NCBI GenBank assembly: GCA_963678705.1
Contig: OY783206.1
Span: 14,953,807 to 15,017,806, forward strand
Length of the DNA: 64,000 nt
Origin: Panorpa germanica
Taxonomy: Eukaryota; Arthropoda; Insecta; Mecoptera; Panorpidae
Direction: 5' to 3'
This document shows, piece by piece, positions 47,284 to 60,127 of the stretch. The notes under the pieces are model-generated. The model made no database searches and was not told where the DNA came from. It saw only the letters and a list, made by a program, of their open reading frames with translations. The translations under genes and the position numbers were made by a program. The number at the start of each line of letters is the position of its first letter. Within the stretch, counting starts at the first letter, position 1.

Positions 47284-50200
47284 AGTACATTAAATCCGGT
47301 ATCAAACCGTGCATTTTGAGTCAAAAACCTGGAATTAAATTAGAGTTTTTAAGGTTAGGAGTGTACCCATTCGACCGACAACTTAAAGAGTAATCACTTT
47401 CTCTTATTTATCAGTTAAATCAAAAAAAATGTGCAGAATGAAATGGGGGCTCATAAATAAACTAAATCTCGCTAAAGAAGGCAGTGATTGTAATAGATAA
47501 TTGAAAGATTATAAATCGCTCGAAATAATTATAAATCAGGATCATAATTGTCAAGTAATAAGCTAAACTTAAGTTACAGTAATGTAATTATAATGCGTCC
47601 ATTAAGAAGCAATGAGGTAATACTTGTTACATCAGTTTAATTAATGGCTCAGGTCACATGACCCTGAACTTGAGCTATCCCGCTTTCTGTTCGGCACTAG
47701 CAATACCCTACTGATCACAAATCACAACTACAGGTTCGTCTCCACAGTTTATTGATTATTAAGTGTTAATTAAACTTTATGATAATTTTCGAACAATGGC
47801 TAGGTTTCATAATACAGGAATGTTCTTAAACCAATACCGGCATTCAGCATTCCTAACATCGTCTAAAATGCATGACTTATGCATGGAAGTTTCCGTGTTT
47901 TAATAAGTGTAAATTCAGCACCTGCCGTCTGAGGTGTACATAATAACTCATTAATTTAGCTAATAGAACTGTTAATTGAATGTAATTAGTACGAGTGATT
48001 GTGACCATTTTAAGACCTTGATAGCCTTAGGCACATAGGCGCCAACTGGTACGTAAATTTATGCAACAGAAAAGCTGTTTTAATAACAATTTATTTCTAA
48101 AAACAGAAAAAGGGCGGCCGCATATTCGAGACTAGACTAAGCAAACTACTTGTCCTAGTAAAGAAGAGTATGTGATAAGACTGTACAGTTAGTTATACAT
48201 TCACGCTGCGGTTTACCTGAACAGGCCATCTGTCAGGTAAACCTTTATGTGTATTTGAGGCTTAATAACTTTTACATTATGGAGCATTCGCAAACAAATT
48301 AATGATGGATTCTATTAAATTGGATAATGTCCAATTCTTGTGTTATATATTAGTAATATTTATTAAAAATCACAACCAGGGCTGACTCGCGAGCTCTGTA
48401 GTTAACCGCAGTAACAAAATTTTATAAAAAAAATGCAATAAATATGTACCTTTATTCTTACCGACGGCGGCGCGACAAGGTTTCCTTTTTGCAGAAAAGA
48501 ATAAGATAATAGTAGTAATATTTCTTTGCATTGTGCGTTTTCCGTAATAAAAATCACACATTCCTAGCATTATTATCCGAAGGTTAAATATCTAACAGAT
48601 TTTTTATTGATTAACAATAGGTACTTGACTTGCTTTGTGTAAAATAAATATTATAAAAAATGTTGAAACAAAATGATTGATAAAAATGTTTTGTGTTAAT
48701 GATAAAAATACTTGTACTTATACCACGCTCTGGTTACTAATATTGTGCAATCCATCAAGTAAAAGTATTAAATTTTGGTATGGGCCACAACTTCAGTTTG
48801 TCTCTATCGGTTTGTCTCAGACTGTTGTCCGCGTCTGCACGTCTCTCAATATACGCTGTGACTTTTTTAACTCTCTGAAGTTTGAATTCATTTTAAGGGT
48901 CAACTGACATTTAGCTGGAGTATTTCAAGAAAGCGTGAAGTAACGGACACGGGATTGGTTACCACGCCAGTAGAAATTCATAGCGCATGTAAACAAACGA
49001 AATAATTTAAAGGTTACTTCATTTAATTAACAGCTATGAATCTTTATCTGTAAGAAATGTGATCCACGTGTAATATTAAAATAACAAACCTGTGTATCAG
49101 AGATGAAATCAGGAGATAAGGCGCGGGCCGGGATTTACAAACCTTTGTTTTTGAGTACAGTTAACAAATAATGTCAAGAAATAGTATCAGATACACGTCA
49201 CTCTGCGACGGGTCAAAGAGCTGGTATTATATAGAAAACGTAATATACTTTTTCTTCATACAATAATTAAGTGAATACATAAATAAATGAAGATATTTTT
49301 GTGTATCTAGTTCAAGTTTTAGTTACAATGCCAAAAGAATAACGTGGGTGTCAAAAATTATTATGCCAAATATTTGTAGTGGTACGAGTGCGATCCAGTT
49401 CTCCTCGTAAAGTAGGTGATAATGAACGTCGGGTAAAGTTGAAAAACGTGCTAGCATGCTTCCTCAAAACAACGTTATTTCTAATAATAAAATTGAACAA
49501 TATATCAACATTACAACACATTTATATTATAAAGAAATGCAACAGCGTTGAACGTGGTCACTGGTCACTTGTCAATTCGGTGACTGCAAAACAAATAACG
49601 TCTGCAAATGAAGAACAAAGTCTGCTAAAAACTACCCAATTAAAAATCGTATGAATCGTAAATCACAAACAATGTTAATATTGTATATTAATAATAATGA
49701 TAATAATAAAACAAATCATATTTGAGCTCTTTCCGGTATTCAAATCTCATGCCAACCGAGTTATAGTTCTGACGGTATTGACGTTGTATGTATCATCGTA
49801 ACACATATAGGAAACAGTGTAATAAACATATTCAAAACTTTATGTTTAAAAGTGGTACAGCTTTGCAAATAGAACCAAATCTTATATTATTGTAATGTTT
49901 TTGTTTCATGTTTACATTAGACAATGCTGCATGTCTGTTCCTCCGGTATTTATAATAAATAATTATATATTTAATTATTACAAAAATATAGCAATTAACC
50001 GAATAATTACATACATTATTATATGAATAACACCTAAGAGTGTCACCTAATTATAAATTCATTAATTACAGAACATGCGTTTGTTTTTATTATAAAAAAA
50101 TGTATTATTTTAAAAGTTATGTCTCTAAATTAGATAACTGATAGTTAAGTATTTTGGCACTGACAATTAAAATTACTTTGTACTTTATAGGCATAAATTT

Positions 50201-51250
50201 GTTATTTACAAATTTTAGAAAAATATAAAATAAATTTGTAAGATAATAATAATCCGACCCGGTAGTTATTGATTTGTAGTTAACGTTTATGTAACATAAC
50301 TAAAGTTACTTATTATGAAAATAATTTTACCTAATATATAACGCATAGTGACCTATTTTACTGCTTTTTTTAAAATAAATCTATACTTTTGCGCATTGCC
50401 TTACTGATAAAACTAAAGATGATAACATCTTAAGTACCTCTTTAAAGGTTTAAAGACTTTTAGACCAGCATTAAAATAATAAGACACCCCTTTAGATTAA
50501 ACATTACTACATTTTCTACATGAATGTAAGTTAGCATTCGTGTTTTCAGTTTTTAGCGGAAAATCTAAACAGTATAAATTTAGTCTCTTATTTACATTTT
50601 GCAAATAGCAATTTGTACGACAAACCCTTAAATTTAAAAAATCTCTTAACATGTTATTGAAAGTACTTTTAATTTCCTAACAATAAATAATTTACTTTAG
50701 AAAGTTAATACTATATAGAGCACAAATTAAAGGTTTGCAATCTCTGAACCGTGTAACGATTGATTATTGCAAGACAATAAATAAAAATATGCAATGTCGG
50801 CACCTATTTTTGCTAAGTATATGAAAGTAATATTTATTTCAACGGTATTTTTAAATGACTTGCAATAAAAGCAAAATCACACATTCCTCAGACCGGTAAT
50901 GAACAATCGACAGTCAAAAACTCTTTCAGGTTTCTTTATTGTAAATTTGTTGTTGAAACTTTTGTAACCTGAGGAGTACTTAAAAAACGGTTTCATTGAA
51001 TCGCTTGCAAATATTGAACTCGTACTTTCACTTCTGTAGGACAAAGGGTTCTTGAAAGTACATACAAAAAAAGACGGCAATAAAATATAACCGTTGTTCT
51101 ACACATACAGACAACTCTTACAAATACACCCACAATCTGAGAAAAACAGTTATTGTTGTACTTTGAAAATAAACAATTTCCTGTTCTTACAATTTATTTT
51201 TAATTAATAATACTAATAATTAAATAATAATAATGTATAATTAAACTTAC
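47284..51250. other. Intron sequence downstream of the middle first exon
   Basis: AT-rich, no coding signature. It contains a hairpin at 48210-48243 (GGTTTACCTGA against TCAGGTAAACC, 12-base loop) and a copy of the diverged repeat at 50290-50530. Other frames are short and anonymous. Confidence 0.5.
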
Positions 51251-51323
51251 CATCAGGCTTGTCAACAGGTGCATCCTTTACACCAGCGGCTTTGGAATTT
51301 CCATTTTCAACCATCGTACCCAT
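51251..51323 (-). CDS. SLC17 gene, middle alternative first coding exon (isoform B N-terminus)
   Basis: ATG at 51323-51321, twenty-four codons plus one base, then GATG|GTAAGT, a near-perfect donor. The peptide is MGTMVENGNSKAAGVKDAPV then DKPD, short and hydrophilic. A second in-frame ATG at codon 4 could also start translation. The phase-1 end joins exon 2 to give Gly-Trp and a 511-residue protein, with an intron of about 43.9 kb to exon 2. Consensus donor, phase and tail character all agree. Confidence 0.8.
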
Positions 51324-52089
51324 TTTGAAAAATATTTAAATAAAAATAAAAACCGGTATAACTTATTCACAGCCTAATATCACAGAACTAACACAAGGTG
51401 ATGTGTTAATTTACTTAATTATTACAACAAAAAAATACTAAAAGCGTATTAAAAACGCGAAATATTAATTAATTAATTTCATTTTTAAAAATGTTTGATT
51501 TTTTAAAAAACACGTGATTTACGAATATTCACCACTGAAATATAAAGAAAATTTATTATTAGTTTTATTTATTTATTTATGATTGTTATTACTTGTTATA
51601 ATTACAGTTCATTTCGCGATGAAAGTTTAAATAAAACTGTCGGAGGTATTAACTAGTGTATTCGTATTTATTTCTGTACTTCTTTTTTTAAAGTTAGGTA
51701 ACAACATATAAAAATATATATGGTAAGGTGCGCGCGCATCTGTATCTGTCAGACCTATCTTGTCAGTGTTTGAATTGTTTCGGTTTGGCATGATGTCTCG
51801 TGTTTGATGGTCTGTCTTGTGTCCTGTGTCCTGTGTCCCCTGATTGTCAGATAGTTACGAGTATGAGACATATTTTGAACTTAAAGCCATTTCGAAATAT
51901 GTTTTGTTTTAGTTATTTCATTCAAAACATTTAACAGGTTTATATGTATTGTTGTTAGTCGTGTATTTAATTGAAGGCACACAAGGAGCACTGGCCTTTG
52001 AGTGGCGATGTAATACTCCAAACAACTACATATTTTCAAAAGACTTCATTTGATTTGGTTTAACTTTAATTACGCTTTTATTTATGTGT
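51324..52089. other. Upstream side of the middle first exon (probable isoform B promoter region)
   Basis: AT-rich leader directly above the ATG, then a more GC-containing zone at 51720-51860 with GCGCGCGCATC and a CTGTGTCCTGTGTCC direct repeat. No TATA box at a convincing distance can be assigned. Confidence 0.4.
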
Positions 52090-52712
52090 ACGGCTTGTGT
52101 CCTCATTTTTTAGTGGTTGATTTTTCAATTGTTGATTGAAATTGATGTTAATAAATGTGTATTAGCGTGTCTATTTTATTAAATATCTAAATATTGACGG
52201 AGATATAGCAATTAAAAGTTTAAATTGTAGTTTTAGCGGCCATATTTGTATGACATGAAATGCATTTTAACGTCAGTTATTTGTTGAGTAGGTCAGTACT
52301 GTGGTAATGTTCTGTAGCTGTTGGTAGTGAAATAATCAAGTCAAATAAAAGAATAATAAGTTTTTATTTTATTTAACCCTGCTAAGGCAGACATAATATT
52401 GAAATATGATTGTGCCTTGAAATAGCTGTAAATAATATTTGATATTTTGATATATAAATACATATAGCAGAGATTTATGAGCTGTAAGGTTGGTACCCTT
52501 ACACAAGGATTGTGATGTCACATGCACTTGGAATGTTTACAACGTTGAATCCCTTTAATAATTAAAGAGAGAAAATGACTTTTTTAATTGTTAATATCTC
52601 TTAACATATAAGGAGTTATTAAAAAATAATTGGACATTTGAGGTTCTAGTAACCCACTTTATCAATATATCGTACACTTTTATAAAAATTAAGACATAGG
52701 ACACAAGCTCAT
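52090..52712 (+). mobile_element. ATGGGCTTGTGTCC-family MITE, copy at 52.1 kb
   Basis: ACGGCTTGTGTCCTCATTTT to ATAGGACACAAGCTCAT, 623 bases, forward like the 27.7-kb copy. It forms an inverted pair with the copy starting at 53941, about 1.2 kb away. Confidence 0.75.
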
Positions 52713-52814
52713 TGTGACTAGATAGGGAAAATCTGTAATTATATTTGATACGTATAAATAAAAACCAAGTAGACTTTATATTCTATTAATATTTATATTA
52801 TAAGAAATTATATT

Positions 52815-53172
52815 TGTTTAGTTGGTACAAAGCTCGTCTGTCGGTAAAACAGTGACCTTTCAATGAAAACATGTACTCTTGAACGCCATAGATGTCGCTG
52901 TAGAGATAACGGTCAACAATGTTGATATTTGAAGTGGCCAGAACTCACGTTTTTAGTTATATTTATATTTATATATAAGTTTATTTATATTTATACATAT
53001 CTACATTATTCTACATGATTATAATGTCATATTTAACAACTGTCACGTATTATATCTAGACAGCTCTCACTTGACAACTGTCACTTTCGACGCATGCGCA
53101 TAGAGAACAAATAGGAACATATACCTTTCTCTCTCGCACATATTTTGGATACACTTTCAAGTCCAGCATTCT
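52815..53172 (+). repeat. Dispersed repeat, inverted partner of 56175-56530
   Basis: Blocks GTTGGTACAAAGCTCGTCTG, ACAGTGACC, CATAGATGTCGCTG, AGAACTCACGTTTTTAGTTA and TCGACGCATGCGCATAGAGA occur in reverse complement at 56.2-56.5 kb. The right end CTTTCTCTCTCGCACATATT matches an end of that element; the left end is missing. Confidence 0.65.
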
Positions 53173-53940
53173 CTCTCCATATATATATGCTCTAAGCTTT
53201 CTATTCCCAATCTCTGTTTCTAAAATATAATAACTATTACGACCTACTTTTCATAAACTTCCCTCAAAAATGACAATGGGTCGCCATGCAAACAGTGTTT
53301 CGGCCGCCACTGACCTTCAGATTTAAAAGATTGTTGTTGTCTGTCCATTCAGAAATTCTTTTTCTGCGAATTTTCTAAACAAAAAACACTTAACATTTTT
53401 ACCTATTCATATCCTGTTTAAGTTTGTCATGCTCTTTTATTCTAAAGAAGGCAGTATCTTGTCTAGAATGCACTTTCTATGTACAATCAATCATGCTGTC
53501 TAATGCGGTAATGACCTGAACAATCCTGGCCCCTCAAACGGCCGCACACAAAGGCACGAGTGTTTTAAGACAAATTCATCTTACGACTTTGCACTTATTT
53601 AATGAATGTACGCAGAATAAGACAAAACTTATATAAGATAATTTTATATTTATCGACGAAAGATAAATACAGCACCAAATGAACACATTGAACAAACAAA
53701 GGCAACAATCTTAAAACAGTTGTGTCTCCAGTGAGTGGCCGCCATAAAAATCAAGTTTTAGTCACGGTTTTTCCAGCTGGAAAAGCCATCCACAACTCGT
53801 GCTTTTTAGAATAACTAGAATTTTAAATTCTTTATAATAAATATAATAAATTATCTTTCCAACCATGACATTTTTGTAATTAATTTAAATAAGTCTTTGA
53901 TTATTTCAAATAAGCACCGCGAGTCGGCATATTGCTTTGA
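53173..53940. other. Intron sequence between two repeats
   Basis: Nothing recognised beyond unremarkable AT-rich DNA; a GGCCGCC-containing patch lies at about 53300. Confidence 0.5.
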
Positions 53941-54567
53941 ATGGGCTTGTGTCCTATGTCTTAATTTCTATAAAAGTGTACTATATATTGATAAAGTGGG
54001 TTACTAGAACCTCAAATGTTCAATTATTTTTTAATAACTCCTTATAAGTTAAGAGATATTAACAATTAAAAAAGTCATTTTGTCTCTTTAATTATTAAAG
54101 GGATTCAACGTTGTACACATTCCAAATGCATGTGACATCACAACCGCTGCCAACCTTACATCTCATAAATCTCTGCTATATGTATTTATATATCAAAATA
54201 TCAAATATTATTTACAGCTATTTCAAGGAACAATAAAATTCCAATATTATGTCTGGCTTAGCAGGGTTAAATAAAATAAAAACTTATGATTCTTTGACTT
54301 GACTTGATTATTTCGACTACCAACAGCTACAAAACATTACCACAGCACTGACCTACTCAACAAATAACTGACGTTAACATGCATTTCACGTCATACAAAT
54401 AAGGTCGACCATTTCTAGCGCTAAAACTACAATTCAAATTTTTAATTACTATATCTCCGTCAACATTTAGATATTTAATAAAATGAACACGCCAATATAC
54501 ACTTATTAACATCAATTTCATCAACAATTGAAAAATCGACCACTAAAAAATGAGGACACAAGCCCAT
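53941..54567 (-). mobile_element. ATGGGCTTGTGTCC-family MITE, best-preserved copy
   Basis: ATGGGCTTGTGTCCTATGTC to GAGGACACAAGCCCAT, 627 bases, with both ends intact over 15 bases. It is collinear with the 45.5-kb copy. No clear target duplication: the flanks are CTTTGA and TGCGAG. No coding frame, so the source transposase is unknown. Confidence 0.8.
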
Positions 54568-54699
54568 TGCGAGAAACTTTCACGCATGGCTGTGGCTCTG
54601 TCTGATATGAAATGAATAGGAAAGTAACTGGAAAGAAACGAAAGAAATAAATTTGAGTATTCAAATGCAATGCAAGAATTAGAATTTTGTGTCAAAATT

Positions 54700-54773
54700 T
54701 CATGACTTTCATGACAAAAGAATTATACGCATCTTCAATATGATGACAAAGTAACGCCAAAGTGTTTACTGGG
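54700..54773 (-). mobile_element. Truncated CCCAGTAAACA-family MITE
   Basis: CATGACTTTCATGACAAAAG...ACGCATCTTCAATATGATG...TGTTTACTGGG matches one end of the family in reverse orientation. The other two thirds are absent. Confidence 0.6.
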
Positions 54774-54872
54774 AATCTGTACAAGACACAGCACAACTTT
54801 TGAATCATATTGCACCACGACAACGTCCTTAAGCAAATTGTCTTAAGTTATTTTTTATTTTCCGTTCTAACA

Positions 54873-55326
54873 ATGTGTGTCCGTTGTAACCATGTCTTAA
54901 TTTCTATAACACTGTGCAATATATTAAAAAATTGGCTACCAGAATCTCAAAATCATTATAATAAATAATAAAAAATCATAAAGTAATTTTTTCCCTTTAA
55001 TTGCTAAAGGGATTCAATGTTATAGAAAATTCCAATGCGTGTAACGTCACGTCCGCTAACAACAGAGCATAAAAGAGATAGCATACTTAACACAGAACTT
55101 TTTTACGTATAACAAATAACTGACCTATCGTTTAATAGTGTGATATATTACGTCATAAATATGGCCGACATCTGTATCGCTAAAACTACAATTCAAATTA
55201 TTAATTGTTATATCTCCGTCAACATTTAGATATTTAAAACAAAAAAAACGCCAATATACATTTATTAACTGATATTTCAATGAACAATTGAAAAATCAAC
55301 CTTTAAAAATGAGTTCACAAGCGCAT
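54873..55326 (-). mobile_element. Diverged ATGGGCTTGTGTCC-family MITE
   Basis: ATGTGTGTCCGTTGTAACCA followed by TGTCTTAATTTCTATAA, and at the other end AATTGAAAAATCAACC then GAGTTCACAAGCGCAT. It is shorter and more mutated than the neighbour at 53.9 kb, with the same orientation. Confidence 0.65.
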
Positions 55327-56174
55327 TGTCCAATACTTAGGAATTATAAAGCTATCTCTTTTTAACAACATTACTTGGTATTCTGTCCCCTTCTTAAATA
55401 TTTTAAGGCGGCCTAGTATTGCAATGTATTTACCTATATTGTCGAATTCTTTATTTACTGATGATTAGATACTTCCTACTTAGCAAGTTGTACAGTACGG
55501 ACTGAAAGTTTTGCTCGATTTTCTACAAAGTGTTAAAGGGTGGAACAGCTGCGTATTAGCATTTAAGCAATTTTGCGCAGTTAACACGTAACGGCGCAAC
55601 TCGACTTTTACAGCAACTTGTATTTACTCGTCCGTTGTACCTCAAACAGTTCACTGCCATCTTGCCATCTCCAAATCAACTTAGAGATAAAAATAATGAA
55701 TTTGACTGATACTCGAACACGAGGAACGAATTTAAAAAAGTAATTATTTAAAACCAAGTAAAATCTCTTATCTTGACAATTGAAATTTGTAACAATCAAA
55801 TCATTTTCATCATATACATTTTTGATTTCACTATTTTTGATAACGAAATTATAGATATCATTATTAGAGAAGAGATTAAGAAATATAAGAAAAAGATTAA
55901 AAAAATGACAGAAGCATTGTTTTGATAAGACAATTGATCGGACATTGATTGTTCATTTTGATTGATTAATTTTGAAAATATTTTGGAAAATAAACGTTTG
56001 TGCTGTCAGTGTCATTTTTGATTAATTGCATTTATTTGAATAATCATTTAGAGATCATTTTTAATGGATGCGGATTTTAATGTCCTGGTTAACCCTTTCT
56101 TAATTACTGTTAAACTGCATTGCACAGATATATTGATAAAGTTGGCTATCAGTTGGATTGTCATACTGAACCTG
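55327..56174. other. Intron sequence, no recognised feature
   Basis: AT-rich; frames on both strands are anonymous. Confidence 0.5.
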
Positions 56175-56744
56175 AAAGTGTGTCCAAAATGTGAGCAAGA
56201 GAAAGGTATATGCTCCTGTTTCTCTATGCGCATGCGTCGAAAGTGACAGTTATCAAGTCAGAGCTGTCTAGATATAATACGTGACAGTTGTTAAATATGA
56301 CATTATATTGATGTGGAATAATGTAGATATGTATAAATATAAATAAACTATAAATATAACTAAAAACGTGAGTTCTGTCCACTCCAATATCGACTGTGTT
56401 AGCCGTTATCAATACAGCGACATCTATGGTATTCATGAGTATATGTTTTCAGTAGACGGTCACTGTTTTACCGACATACAAGCTTTGTACCATCTAAAGA
56501 AATATAATTTCTTTACATATTTAATATTTATTATATCTTAATAGAATATTAATATAGTTCAAATTAGGAGAGTTCGGTGTGACTCATACTTAAAACAAGT
56601 TGTGGGATATAAACTGCCGATATAACTAAAAAGCACTGACTCACTTATTTTTCTATAATGTATATAGAAAAGAATAAGATAAAATTCATTATCGTATTAT
56701 AGATTTATACCTTTCTCTCTCGCACACATTTTGGACACACCTTT
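56175..56744. mobile_element. Inverted-repeat element with about 36-base ends
   Basis: The left end AAAGTGTGTCCAAAATGTGA then GCAAGAGAAAGGTATA is the near complement of the right end TATACCTTTCTCTCTCGCAC then ACATTTTGGACACACCTTT. Its left two thirds are an inverted copy of 52815-53172, and its right third resembles 43531-43690. Non-coding; no duplication found. Confidence 0.65.
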
Positions 56745-56869
56745 AATCAATAGAAACATAGGCTATTCACACTCCATATATACTCGTATATGCTCTAAAG
56801 TATATGTATATGGGACTGTCACCGATATTTTACTACTCAGTATAGTATAAAAGTATAATTAATACTAGT

Positions 56870-57091
56870 ATAAAAGAGAAATGGGTGAAGTTTTTTGCAG
56901 ATACAAAGTATATTGATCAGAAATCATGTCTAATAAAACTATGCGAATACGTAATTGCCATTCCAGCCCACAATGCAAATGTGGAGAGAATATTTCATCT
57001 AATGTTAATTCAATGGCCGGTCGAAAGAAATAAATTATCAGTTGAGATAATTTTGATTCGTCATTATAATTTTAAAATGACATGCGCCTAA
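56870..57091 (+). pseudogene. hAT transposase C-terminal (dimerisation) fragment
   Basis: A frame open for about 70 codons reads KWVKFFADTKYIDQKSCLIK, LCEYVIAIPAHNANVERIF and LIQWPVERNKLSVEIILIRH then YNFKMTC, ending TAA. The IPAHNANVERIFxLM...W..ERNxLSVE block is the hAT dimerisation motif. It belongs to a different hAT branch from the Buster-type relic at 22.2 kb. Upstream catalytic parts are missing. Confidence 0.85.
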
Positions 57092-57160
57092 TTTTAAGAT
57101 TATGTGAAACAAGAAAATGACGCAATTATAAATGTAACATCAACTTAAAAATATGACTGG

Positions 57161-58157
57161 ACTAAAAAGGATTAGCTTTGAATACTTTTTGTTATTCTAC
57201 ATGCTCATTTCATTTTTTATCGGAGTAAAATAAATCATGACCTAGCTACTTTTTTATGTTTCATTTATTCAGTAACAGATCTGTGATTTTTTCGAACCGA
57301 GATTAGAACTTGACATTGAAAAAAAAATATATTTTTTAACTAATTAATTTTTTTTTTGTTTTTAAATTAGATGTATACGCATTGCCTTTAGGAATTTAGC
57401 GTCCCCATAAATTATTTCCTGCCCGGGGCTAAGCCTAAAAATTTATGGGGGCGCTAACCGGGGGGTTTGTGCCACCCCCTTCGGATACGGGACTGCATTA
57501 ATGTAGGACTTAAACGCGTCCCGTATGCTTGATAATTGGCAACCCTAGCTTTTAGGACCTAAAATATGCAATTATTTATGCTTATGAAAGATATTGACAA
57601 TTGAAGTAGTCATTTTTGTCCCTTTATACTGGATCTCGCTTATCACGTCTTGCCAAACGTTGTGGAGGCACGCCCTCTTTTGTATGTGACGTAATTACGA
57701 GTAACAACCTCTAGTTAAAAAAAAACATTTGGACATTTATAGTCCTGATAGCAAACTTAATATTGAGACACATGATTCACAAACCAACTGAAAATTACCC
57801 AAAACATTTTCGAGTAAAAGTTTCATCAGTGTAGACAAGTCTTTAGACCTGTTTCGACATGCCTGTTGGAATTACGGCTACAGCACTGTATACATCCTCA
57901 GATATATAAATTATTTAAATACCCGTACCCGTTTAAATCAGCCTTGATATCCTATCTTTCAACTGTCATAAATAAAAATTACAAGTCTTATAAAAATGAC
58001 ATTTTTAATTGTAATTGTATTAACAGCAGACTGATAATACCGGGGGGTATTAATTATGACATTTTTATTTTATTTTGACTGCATTTCTTGAAATATGCGC
58101 ATATTTAATACTTCCTTTTATTATGAGATGTATTTACAAAAATAGACGCGTGATGCA
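57161..58157. other. Probable 3' flank of the hAT relic, then degraded MITE sequence
   Basis: 57412-57500 has GGGGCTAAGCC and ATGGGGGCGCTAACCGGGG followed by CACCCCCTTCGG, G/C clusters of the kind found near hAT termini, so the relic may end around 57500. 57550-57770 contains blurred blocks of the ATGGGCTTGTGTCC family (AGATATTGACAATTGAAGTA and similar). No boundaries can be set. Confidence 0.4.
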
Positions 58158-58480
58158 ATGGACTTGTGAACCATGTCTTCATTTCTATAAAACTTTACTA
58201 CTAATTGATAAAAATAAGTTAATCGATTCCTACCCATTTTCTTTCTATAAATTGCTATCGGTTTTTATAACCGAGTGTGCAAGATGACATGCATCAGTCG
58301 ATAGTATGAAAGTTGTGTCCAGAGAAAACTAAAATCGATTACTTATTAGTTATCAGTTATTCCGTGATGTCAAAAGACGGTTGAAAATCAAGCGGCACAA
58401 CAGAAATTCAAATTTTAAATAGATATAATAAATTCGTCAACTTTTGGATAATAAAAATTAAAAACGCTAATATATTTAAA
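58158..58480 (-). mobile_element. Strongly diverged ATGGGCTTGTGTCC-family MITE
   Basis: ATGGACTTGTGAACCATGTC then TTCATTTCTATAAAAC is the left end. Remnants of the inner block (AATTCAAATTTTAAATAG, TCGTCAACTTTTGGATA, AACGCTAATATATTTA) follow, but the far end is not recognisable. Confidence 0.55.
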
Positions 58481-59623
58481 AACCAATAAGAAGAAGCTAA
58501 TATATTTATAATTTAGAAACACAAAAAAACGAACCTTAAACTTGGAGAAGCTTTATGATGCGCTGCTCACACTAAAACCAACTTCGACGGTTAACGAACG
58601 AAGTCTGCAAATTTTTGCAACAAACTTAGATTGGCATTGGGGATAAGTCCCTTAATACTTTGGTGTTTCTTAAGTATCGCTATATTAGAACTAGTGAAAC
58701 AAAATAAAGTAAATAGAAAGGTTGTAAAATTATTATGTAATAACTTAAGGTGAAACGATACTCGGCCATTTTTGATTCGCGAAATATAGATGGTGATACT
58801 TTACAGTAGGTTAAATATTATCAAAAAAACCATGTTTTTTTATGTTTATATCGTTTTATGTAAGTAACTATAAACGCTAATCAAAATCTAAAGCTGTAAT
58901 TAGTTACGACAAACTAATAAGACAAAAATAAAGGTTATAACATTTATGACAAACCCTTAGAAATGTTACCAGTCATATAAGAATTGGAATTTAACTAGAA
59001 AATATAGCAATATTCATTTTCAAAACTTATTTTTGCGGTTCCAACTCATTAAAAGTCAGTGGATACGTTATTCATCTAGCTAATTGCAGCTTTATCCGAT
59101 TCGCACCTGAATCCGTCAGGTTTCCAAAATATTAGATCTGAACCTGGCGGGTATTGAAACCCAGACTTTTCTGAAATCCTAGCAATGACTCATAAACTAT
59201 TGTTACTATAAATCTATTTTACTATAGATCTATTTTAAGAGACAATCAGCAACACGATTAAACAATCCAACACGTCGTTTAATTTAAGAAATATTAATAG
59301 TTATTGATTAGCCAAGGTAAAGAACAAGGTTATGAAATGATAATGCAGTGATTCACCTAATCATAATGCCGGCACGACTTTTTCACGTGAATACACTTTT
59401 ATAACTAAATGTGGCATAGGGAAGTCTCTATAGAAACTGTAAGGACCAAAGGCCAATGTGTCACAAAATACAGATGATAATCTACATGATTAAAAATTTG
59501 TCAAGTAGGGAATTTATGCCCATATCTGAAATCATAAATAGGAGGAGTTTTCAGCGGAGGAGATATCACAAAGTTGAATTCAAGCTTACAAACGCTAAGG
59601 GGATCAAGCGTCCACTTGTCATT
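58481..59623. other. Intron sequence with a possible SINE trace
   Basis: 59145-59165 on the minus strand reads TCTGGGTTTCAATACCCGCC, which resembles a degraded tRNA B-box. Otherwise nothing recognised. Confidence 0.4.
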
Positions 59624-59826
59624 GGGGATCATCCATAAATTACGTCACAAAAATTTCATAATTTTTAACATATTGTTATGATGTCACACATTTGAAAAAA
59701 ATAGTCTTTTTCGCCTTCTTTTGTTTTTTGGTCTTAATATTATTTTTTTTTAAATGTAATTTTAGATTCCTTTCACATTTCCCCCTTCCCCTGGTATCTG
59801 TGTGACGTAATTAATGGATAGCCCCC
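59624..59826. mobile_element. MITE with TCCATAAATTACGTCAC-type ends
   Basis: GGGGATCATCCATAAATTAC then GTCAC at the left faces GTGTGACGTAATTAATGGAT then AGCCCCC at the right, imperfect inverted ends of about 25 bases around a 150-base AT-rich core. No duplication could be confirmed. Non-coding. Confidence 0.65.
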
Positions 59827-60127
59827 TTGCACGCATTACAAAGTATTTTTTGTGTAGCTACTAGCTAACGACGGGATTGCTAAAAGGAAAGTGTCGGTAA
59901 ATAAAATAATGCTGACCAGTGATGGATTTAGGCACAGGCCCGCTAAGCCCGGATCTACGGTGGTAAAATTTTAAAGTGTAATATAATTAAAAACGGTTGG
60001 GTTTTACTTTGACTATAAGGACAAATTTTATAACTTGTTCTCTCGCTTTTAAAACTCAAAGTTGGTAATATTTCTAGAGTTTGTTTGTTATCATTAATGA
60101 TTAGAAAAAATGAACAGCATTTAACAG
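59827..60127. other. Intron sequence, no recognised feature
   Basis: No element ends or coding signature seen. Confidence 0.5.
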
